Of a stretch of DNA of 64,000 bases, positions 7,421-13,576 are shown piece by piece. Made by a program: the position numbers and the translations under genes. Origin of the DNA: a virus. The DNA lies in IMG/VR virus record IMGVR_UViG_3300043548_000837, positions 23,060-87,059 of that record. One strand, 5' to 3'. The notes under the pieces are model-generated. The model made no database searches. It saw only the letters and a program-made list of their open reading frames with translations, and was not told the origin of the DNA. The number at the start of each line of letters is the position of its first letter. Position 1 is the first letter of the stretch.

Positions 7421-7804
7421 TTATTCTTTTTTACTTCCGTATATGATAAATACTCGAAATGTTCCTTGAGGAGTCCATGTGTCTTTCCAGGACACAATCA
7501 TGTACTTTTTATTGTTCATGAGCTCGTTGAGCATGTCCTGATCTTTTTGCTGCTCAGGGTCCAGAATGATGTTTTTGAACGTATAGCTGCTCATGTCATG
7601 AGCCCTAGGCTTTTTGCGAATGCCTTTAGCCTGTTCATAAGCGTCAATTACAGCTTCAGGATCAAATCCTTTGTTCTGCACTTCGTTGCGCACATTCCTT
7701 TTCTTAGAGTAGTCTGACGACTGCTCGTATGAGCTGGAACCAAAGTCAAAATGCTCTGTGGCTCTGACTTCTCCAGGAAGATCAGTAATTTTAATAGACT
7801 CCAT
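7421..7804 (-). CDS. Unrecognised small protein (127 aa)
   Basis: A hydrophilic, low-cysteine protein. A disordered-looking first half (SSSYEQSSDYSKKRN) leads to a compact C-terminal part with alternating hydrophobics (KKYMIVSWKDTWTPQGTFRVFIIYG) that probably forms a beta sheet. Its start overlaps the end of the upstream 127-residue gene by 14 bases, so the genes are in one operon. I do not recognise a family. Confidence 0.5.
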   Translation of the reverse strand: MESIKITDLPGEVRATEHFDFGSSSYEQSSDYSKKRNVRNEVQNKGFDPEAVIDAYEQAKGIRKKPRAHDMSSYTFKNIILDPEQQKDQDMLNELMNNKKYMIVSWKDTWTPQGTFRVFIIYGSKKE

Positions 7805-8174
7805 GTTCTCTACGTAGGTTTTCTGTTACTCTGCGCACAAGGCTTACTTTCTCTCTCTCTTTAGCTAGTGCGCGTTCAAGAGAATCAACACTTTGATCCA
7901 TTTCGTCAAGAGTAAAGCCAGCCATCGCTCCTCCTGCGAGCGAGCCTTTGAGTGCCATTTCTGGGAATCCTCCAAGGCCTCCTAGTGCCGAGTCGACGCC
8001 TTTGTTCATATATTTGGGTAGCATATCCATCCCCATCTGAGCCACTTTTAAAACTCCTTCTCCAGTGTCCAGCCTCTTGAGTGCTTGTTCAAATTCGTGC
8101 AGAGAAGAACCTCGCTTGCTGAGCTCAAGAGCAAGCTCGGCTTTTACTGCTTGTGCGTATTTTGACATTTCCAT
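7791..8174 (-). CDS. Unrecognised helical protein with Gly-rich patch (127 aa)
   Basis: The N-terminal 40 residues form an amphipathic helix (YAQAVKAELALELSKRG). A small-residue stretch follows (SALGGLGG, LAGGAMAGF, about residues 63-85), then a Glu/Arg-rich helix (SLERALAKEREKVSLVRRV). This order (charged helix, glycine-rich patch, charged helix) recurs in neighbouring proteins of the minus-strand cluster. The ATG context is cat-ATG-like (ATATGG). Function unknown; a virion protein is likely. Confidence 0.5.
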   Translation of the reverse strand: MEMSKYAQAVKAELALELSKRGSSLHEFEQALKRLDTGEGVLKVAQMGMDMLPKYMNKGVDSALGGLGGFPEMALKGSLAGGAMAGFTLDEMDQSVDSLERALAKEREKVSLVRRVTENLRREHGVY

Positions 8175-8175
8175 A

Positions 8176-8520
8176 TTAGAGAAGTATTCGAGATTTGCCT
8201 GTATGTGGATCGAACGAGGTGTGTTTTCGCTGACTCACATGGTTGTATATTATATTACCCAGACCAAACCCAGCCAAGCTTAATAGTGTTTTTGCTGGGC
8301 TCGACAGCTTGCTATAGTTTGCTGCTGCCCTGGCAATGATCATTCCAGCTGCTCCTGCCATGAGATGGTCAAAAGCCTCTGGAGAGTTTAGCATCTCGAG
8401 CAAAGACTTTTTTTTGTGCTCTGGAATTCCGTTGTCTTGTTTGATGAGGCGTATAAGCGTGGCCGCCTGTGTAGGTACAACAGGACCCATCTCTACGGGA
8501 AGTATTGACAGATTATGCAT
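8176..8520 (-). CDS. Small protein with two hydrophobic segments (114 aa)
   Basis: It contains a short N-terminal Pro/Thr-rich part, a charged linker, and two hydrophobic Ala/Gly-rich segments (about residues 54-68, MAGAAGMIIARAAA; about 79-92, LLSLAGFGLGNII). It could be membrane-active. It is spaced by one base from both neighbours, indicating translational coupling. There is no recognisable family. Confidence 0.5.
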   Translation of the reverse strand: MHNLSILPVEMGPVVPTQAATLIRLIKQDNGIPEHKKKSLLEMLNSPEAFDHLMAGAAGMIIARAAANYSKLSSPAKTLLSLAGFGLGNIIYNHVSQRKHTSFDPHTGKSRILL

Positions 8521-8521
8521 G

Positions 8522-9793
8522 TTACGTAGCTATTGCAGCTCCTCCTATGGTTGGTATCGCTGCGGCTGCGAGATTGGCTAATATTTGATTTCTCTTTTTG
8601 CTTGGATCTAGCTCACGCTCGATCTTTCGCTCAGGATTGATCATGTCTCGCAAAGAGGACACGCCTGACGCGAGTCCGTATAGTGCAGTGCCTGTGGCGA
8701 GGGGATGCTCTCTGGCTGTGTTTGTGAATCCGGTACCTACAGCTGAGGCTCCGTAGCCTAGAGTCTTTATGAGGTTGCTCAAATCTGTCGAGTCTAGGCT
8801 CAGCGTAGGATGCGAGGGGTCGAAAGCTTGTTTGCAGAAGTCTTCGGCACCCTTCAGGAGGCTCTCAGGGTCTAGAAGCAGAGCATTCTCATACTCTACA
8901 GGAGCTTCTTTTGACGCTTCCTGGCTTGCAGGCGCTGTCTTGCTTTTGATTGCTTGCAGCTTTGCTAGAAACTTTTTACTCGGGCTGTACCTCCAGTTCT
9001 GTCCTTCTTCATGCTGCAGCATGAACGTAGGATTGTCTCCTCCGTCAGCTAGAGTCATGTATATGTTGTCTGGACTGCTTCTGTGTACTTGAGCTGTACC
9101 TTTACCTATCGAGTCTTTTTCAAAATCTAGAATGTTGTCGTCTTTGAGCCTATTTACTCGCAGATCCTCAGCAGGAAAGCTTTCAGGAAATCCTCCAAAT
9201 GTATACACCAGATTCCCGTCACTTAGGCGAAGTCCGTCTTTTGTTCTAGCGTACTTCCACTTTGATTGTGCGCTGATGTTCGGAAGTATGTTTTCGTTTA
9301 CGGGCATGCTCGAGACATCGAAGGCCATCTTATTACCAATCATTGGCGTGGTGTCCTGATTCTGCACGCCTCGAAAAGCTGCAGGGTTTTTATTGATAAC
9401 TTTCAGCAAGGTGTCGTCAGAGGTAGACTGGATCTTGTTTCTTACTTCGTCAGGTGTGCTTTTGTTCAGGAAGTTCTGAATCAGCGAATTTCCTCCTGGT
9501 ACACCTACACGCCACTCGTGCGCTTTAGCGTTGTCTATGAACTTTGGAAGGTTGAATTTGTTTTGTCTTACTCTTGAAAGAAACTGAGCTGGGTTTTCGT
9601 TCGGTACGCTTGTCTGCAGCTGTGGTACAGGAGCTTCTGCTTTTTTTACCCTAGTCTTCTTTTTAGGTCTGCAGCTGTCTTCGCTATACGCTTCTTTGCC
9701 TGGAACAGGCTCGTAGCCTTCCCAGCAACGAGCAAATTTCTCGAGCTCCTCAGACACACCCAAATAGAAAGCTGGTAGATTGACAGTTAGCAT
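8522..9793 (-). CDS. Virion-type protein with CxGYEPVPG motif (423 aa)
   Basis: Near the N-terminus (about residues 23-41) is a cysteine-bracketed motif, C-WEGYEPVPGK-x6-SC, followed by a basic run (RPKKKTRVKK). I recall similar C..GYEPVPG..SC motifs in uncharacterised proteins of large phages, with no function attached. The middle (about 60-260) looks like a folded alpha/beta domain, with alternating hydrophobics around GNLVYTFGGFPESF. The C-terminus has two small-residue hydrophobic stretches (HPLATGTALYGLASG; NLAAAAIPTIGGAAIAT at the very end). It lies 6 bases after the 1093-residue gene. Probably a virion component, possibly ejected. Confidence 0.55.
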   Translation of the reverse strand: MLTVNLPAFYLGVSEELEKFARCWEGYEPVPGKEAYSEDSCRPKKKTRVKKAEAPVPQLQTSVPNENPAQFLSRVRQNKFNLPKFIDNAKAHEWRVGVPGGNSLIQNFLNKSTPDEVRNKIQSTSDDTLLKVINKNPAAFRGVQNQDTTPMIGNKMAFDVSSMPVNENILPNISAQSKWKYARTKDGLRLSDGNLVYTFGGFPESFPAEDLRVNRLKDDNILDFEKDSIGKGTAQVHRSSPDNIYMTLADGGDNPTFMLQHEEGQNWRYSPSKKFLAKLQAIKSKTAPASQEASKEAPVEYENALLLDPESLLKGAEDFCKQAFDPSHPTLSLDSTDLSNLIKTLGYGASAVGTGFTNTAREHPLATGTALYGLASGVSSLRDMINPERKIERELDPSKKRNQILANLAAAAIPTIGGAAIAT

Positions 9794-9799
9794 TTCCTT

Positions 9800-12700
9800 T
9801 TACTGTTGAGCTAGAGGAGTGATTAGAGGGTTCTGCTGATTTGCGGCTGCAGCTCCTGGAGATATTGCTCGGGTGCCTGTACCTGGAGCGTCTTTCCACA
9901 TATTTATCAGCTTTGGAAGATAGTGATATCCTGCTGCTCCTCCAAGCAGAGGAAGCAGCCACGCTGCAGGCCCCTGGAGACCCATCTGACCTCCTAGAAG
10001 TGCGCTCAGCAATGCTCCTCCAGCTGCACCCATATATTGATTGCCCACCCCTGGAATGATCTGATTTCGGTCGTCTTCTGGGGTGAGCGAACTTGTGAGG
10101 TTCTTGAATGCGTCTTTTCCTTTTTGCGCTAGCCCTGACACGCTTTCGCGCAGCTGATCTGCTGCCGGAGAGAGCTGTTCTTTTGTTTTGTTGAATGTGT
10201 CCTGCGCGCTTTCGGCTATTCCTGCTCCTGTATTTTTAAGAGTGTTTCCTATCTCAGAGGCAGCGTTGCTTATGTTGCTTGCTACTTCGCCTCCGCTGTT
10301 CTTGAGAGTTTCACCTGCGCTAGCTAGTCCAGCTCCTCCCTTTTCTTTTGCAGCGTTGAATACGCTCTTTAGACCCTCTCCGACAGTACTGGCCACATCT
10401 CCTAGCCCTTGAGGCTGAGAGGTACCAAGAACGCTGCTGAGCTCTTCTGCTGTTTTGAGTACTCCTTTCAAAAAATCCTCGTCCTGTCCTTCTTTGAGCA
10501 TTTCGCTAGAGAAGCCTTCCCAGAAAAAACTGGCTTCGAGCTCTGCTGCTTTTTGAAAGCTTCCTAGGTCTTCGGTAATGTTTGTTATTTGCTCTGGAGA
10601 GTAAATGCAGGCTTCTCCTAGAATTCCAGCAGCTTTGAAGAGCTCTTCTCTGATATAGTTTAGAAATCTACCTTCGCTAGAGGCTGCTCTCTTTTCTTTC
10701 GAGAGCTCGTGCATGGCTTGTTCGACAGAGAGCTCTGACATTCCAAGAAGGCTGGCAGTCTTTCTGAAAGCTGTTTGTTGCTGAGGATTGCTCAGATTTA
10801 CGCTGCCTGTTTTTTCTGGAGTCATAGTAGGAACTTTAGGTGGTTGGGAAACCATAGAATTCATCTTGGACCTGTCTAGTTTAGAGTTCGGGTCAAAAGC
10901 TCCTCCGTGAGCTTTTCTGAAAGCGTTCATATGATCTTGACTATAGGACGGCTTTACAGGTTTGGACGCAACGACAGGCTTCGGAGCTGGTGCAGGGCTG
11001 TTGAGTAGTGGGTTTTGCGACTGGTCGCTGCTTGCTTGAGCTGGTGACGGTTCGGAAGTAGGTGCAGCACCTGTATCCATTTGAATAGGTGGAGCGGCAG
11101 GGTCTGCTTGAGGCGCACTCTCTAGAACTGGTTCTGCTTGCGCTGGAGGAGCTGGTGCAGGAGCTGGGGTGGGTTCTGCTGCTGCCGGTACAGGAGCAGG
11201 CGTTGGAGCAGCGCTAGGGCTTGGGTTCAAACTCTCGTTGGCCTGCTGGGCGAGTGAGAATATTCTGTCAGGACTCTTTCTGAGGGCTTCTGCACCTCCT
11301 TGAGATTTGACTATGTCTAGGAAAGCCTTGTTCATAGGACTTCCTGCTCTTCCTAGTTCAGGAAATCTGTCGGTAGCGTCTTGTTGGGCTTTTAGATATG
11401 GATCGTTGTTTGTTCTGATCTGGTTCTGAACGATCTTGTCGTTTTCTCTTTCAGAGTTGCTCAAGGCTCCTCTGAGCACAGGAGCTTGAGCCTTTTGTGG
11501 TTCTTGTCTGGAATATCTGAACCCTGGCTGCGTTGAAGCTCGACCAAACTGGTCTCTTCTAGCCTGCATGTCGTTCATCTCTTGATCGAATGCATTTCTG
11601 CGAGCTGTATCAGCGTCTATTGCATTTTGCTGTGCACCTCGCATCTGCTTGATAGCGTCTCCTGAGTTCATTCCTCCAGCCACCAGATCGTTGTACTGCT
11701 TTGTGTACTGGTCTTGAATCTGCTGCTGAAACTGAGCGTTGTCTCTGGCTTCTGCTCGTGCGCGAGCGCCGAACAATGCTTTCTTGAGTAGATCTTTGTT
11801 GAGAGATACAGGCTTCATTTCTTCTTTGGAGGCTTTTCTGGATTTTTTAATTGTATTTGACTTTTTCTTTTTTTGCAACAGCGGATGTAGATAGTCTTGA
11901 GACTCTGTTTTTTTAGGAATCATGCTAGAGTTGAACCTGCGAACAGGGCGATAGTCTAGCCCCTCCTCGTTCTTGAACAGATTCACGAGGTTTCTGTAGC
12001 ACTCTACAGTTTTGATGTTGAGCTCGCGCACGTTAGTTTCTCTGATCTCGCGCAGATAGGTGTTAGCGAGAGAATAGCAGTTGTGCAGATAGCTGTAGAC
12101 CTTTTCTACCTCTTCATACTTCGTAGCGCGCCTAGGAACCATAGCTCCGTCTACTTCTTTCCTCAGTAGGCTGAAAGATCTGTCTTCGAAGATAGAGTTG
12201 AACTCTTTTTCAAGCTCTAGAGCTTTTTCGTCGAGAGAGTAGAGAGTGTCGTTTTCTCTAGGAATGTAGAAGATCAAGTGAGTGTGAGGGCGATATTCTT
12301 CTTTTAGGATAGAGTCTACACTTACTTCATGGCTGTAGGCGTAGGAATAGATCTTCCGTGCTTTCAGCCAGCGCGCAAAGATCTCTGAGTTGCTCTTAAA
12401 GAACTTGTGATAGTCTTCTTTGGCTTCGTTGAAGTTTGATAGCTTTCTGTAGGCAACACCGCTGGTAATCACCGCTTGGTAGCACACAAAGCCGTGTTCT
12501 GATAGGGTCTGAGGAGAGAAGCTGTTGTTCCACTTCCTGTAGGCTCTGAGGCATGTCTTAGCGTCTACAGCACGATTGTCGACACACTCACGACTATACA
12601 CACTATAGGCATCACTAGGGCTTTTTAGGTTAGAGACAATACTGCAACGACCATTGTTAATGATGTTGTTCATGTCGCAGCCAATACTCAGCAATAGGTG

Positions 12701-13081
12701 AGTTTCGAGATTTTTAGCTTTAAGCCCATACCTGTTAGAGTTCGATACGATATCACTAGAGATGAGCTTGTGTAAGAGAGTCTGGTCGTCGCCAGATAGG
12801 AGATTCCAGTTAGTGAGATAGTCCTCTGGAGAGCACCAGTTAATGTCATGCTTGTCGCGAACAACAGTGCTCCGAACGTTACAAGAGTTAGTGAGGAATG
12901 CTTCGCTAGCGCTAGTGAATAGAGCGAGCTTCTCAGCTGATGGCTTTCCGTACGTAGCCCTATAGTCCCAGAGATTCTCCTCAACAGCTTCCGCGCTGTA
13001 CTGAGAGTAAGAGGAGTCTTCACCTAGACGCTCTTCACTCATCCGGATGAATTCCTGTAGTGAGATGCTTACGCCTTCCAT
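9800..13081 (-). CDS. Large protein: HUH-endonuclease-like N-terminus fused to disordered and hydrophobic virion-type region (1093 aa)
   Basis: Residues 1-380 are a folded domain. Within it, YSHEVSVDSILKEEYRPHTH (249-268) runs into LIFYIP, resembling the E-x-T plus HUH block of rolling-circle Rep proteins (H266 and H268 as metal ligands). A Tyr-rich helix (329-342, YSYLHNCYSLANTY) sits where the catalytic Tyr would be expected. Residues 404-419 are very basic. From about 425 to 790 it is Gln/Ala- then Pro/Ala-rich and disordered. About 790-1093 has helical Lys/Glu stretches and a glycine-rich hydrophobic segment (about 1028-1060). M422 could serve as an internal start, separating the Rep-like part. 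It is the first gene left of the divergent control region. HUH assignment is tentative. Confidence 0.6.
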   Translation of the reverse strand: MEGVSISLQEFIRMSEERLGEDSSYSQYSAEAVEENLWDYRATYGKPSAEKLALFTSASEAFLTNSCNVRSTVVRDKHDINWCSPEDYLTNWNLLSGDDQTLLHKLISSDIVSNSNRYGLKAKNLETHLLLSIGCDMNNIINNGRCSIVSNLKSPSDAYSVYSRECVDNRAVDAKTCLRAYRKWNNSFSPQTLSEHGFVCYQAVITSGVAYRKLSNFNEAKEDYHKFFKSNSEIFARWLKARKIYSYAYSHEVSVDSILKEEYRPHTHLIFYIPRENDTLYSLDEKALELEKEFNSIFEDRSFSLLRKEVDGAMVPRRATKYEEVEKVYSYLHNCYSLANTYLREIRETNVRELNIKTVECYRNLVNLFKNEEGLDYRPVRRFNSSMIPKKTESQDYLHPLLQKKKKSNTIKKSRKASKEEMKPVSLNKDLLKKALFGARARAEARDNAQFQQQIQDQYTKQYNDLVAGGMNSGDAIKQMRGAQQNAIDADTARRNAFDQEMNDMQARRDQFGRASTQPGFRYSRQEPQKAQAPVLRGALSNSERENDKIVQNQIRTNNDPYLKAQQDATDRFPELGRAGSPMNKAFLDIVKSQGGAEALRKSPDRIFSLAQQANESLNPSPSAAPTPAPVPAAAEPTPAPAPAPPAQAEPVLESAPQADPAAPPIQMDTGAAPTSEPSPAQASSDQSQNPLLNSPAPAPKPVVASKPVKPSYSQDHMNAFRKAHGGAFDPNSKLDRSKMNSMVSQPPKVPTMTPEKTGSVNLSNPQQQTAFRKTASLLGMSELSVEQAMHELSKEKRAASSEGRFLNYIREELFKAAGILGEACIYSPEQITNITEDLGSFQKAAELEASFFWEGFSSEMLKEGQDEDFLKGVLKTAEELSSVLGTSQPQGLGDVASTVGEGLKSVFNAAKEKGGAGLASAGETLKNSGGEVASNISNAASEIGNTLKNTGAGIAESAQDTFNKTKEQLSPAADQLRESVSGLAQKGKDAFKNLTSSLTPEDDRNQIIPGVGNQYMGAAGGALLSALLGGQMGLQGPAAWLLPLLGGAAGYHYLPKLINMWKDAPGTGTRAISPGAAAANQQNPLITPLAQQ

Positions 13082-13113
13082 GTGTAGACAATGACCTCTG
13101 CGTGGATGTGATC

Positions 13114-13141
13114 TTAGCTAGTGTGGATGAGGTGATATAGT
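13114..13141 (+). promoter_or_regulatory. Candidate rightward promoter in divergent region
   Basis: TTAGCT, 16-bp spacer, TATAGT. It lies between the outward-facing 1093-residue gene and the zincin-like gene, about 95 bases before the latter's ATG. The -35 is a weak match and a second -10-like box (TATACT) follows at about 13156. Confidence 0.35.
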
Positions 13142-13153
13142 ACACCTATCATC
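13126..13153. promoter_or_regulatory. Inverted repeat around the -10 box, possible operator
   Basis: GATGAGGTG, 8-base centre, CACCTATCATC: arms GATGA/TCATC and GGTG/CACC are complementary apart from two inserted bases. The centre contains the TATAGT of the candidate promoter, so a protein bound here would block it. It could also be a simple hairpin. Confidence 0.35.
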
Positions 13154-13234
13154 TATATACTGTGGCTAGCCTTTTCCAGATTGCTGGTAAGGGAGCTTTC
13201 TTGTATACTGAAGCCAACCCTGGGGTGCCTGGCT

Positions 13235-13552
13235 ATGCGAGCTATTGAAAAAATAAAGAAAATTACCATTTGCGGGAAGTCGTACAATTTTTCCGTGAAG
13301 AGGCTTCGCAATGCTCGGGGACTTACAGAGCATCCAGATACCAAGCGAAAAACAGTCTACATAGACTCTCGAGAAAAAGGCAAGCAGCTGCTTGCTACGC
13401 TAATCGACGAGTTTATTCACTGCGCCATCTGGGAAATTCGAAATGATGTGGTCGACCAGATCTCGGACGACATCGCCAACGCTCTTTGGCGCTGCGGGCT
13501 CAGGTTCGAGGACGAGCAGAACGACAACGAATCAGAAAAAGTTGATAAATAG
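13235..13552 (+). CDS. Zincin-like phage protein with altered HExxH motif (105 aa)
   Basis: The start ATG at 13235 (ggctATGcg) fits the local start pattern; an upstream alternative start would add 18 residues without that context. The core, YIDSREKGKQLLATLIDEFIH followed by CAIWEI and later DIANALWRCGLR, matches a phage family normally carrying a zinc-metallopeptidase HExxH helix (form TLIHExLHAxxW...IAxxLWRLGxR). Here the first His is Asp: D58-E59-x-x-H62. The Glu and second His remain. It may bind metal differently or have lost catalysis. It is the first gene of the rightward unit, just before the polymerase fusion gene; a SprT-like or regulatory role is possible but unproved. Confidence 0.65.
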   Translation: MRAIEKIKKITICGKSYNFSVKRLRNARGLTEHPDTKRKTVYIDSREKGKQLLATLIDEFIHCAIWEIRNDVVDQISDDIANALWRCGLRFEDEQNDNESEKVDK

Positions 13553-13570
13553 TATATTCGCAGCTATCTT
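13542..13570 (+). promoter_or_regulatory. Candidate promoter giving a leaderless polymerase mRNA
   Basis: TTGATA, 17-bp spacer, TATCTT (4 of 6 matches to the -10 consensus), inside the end of the zincin-like gene. Only 6 bases separate the -10 from the ATG of the 999-residue gene, so transcription would start at or next to the A of ATG. Confidence 0.45.
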
Positions 13571-13576
13571 CAGTGT

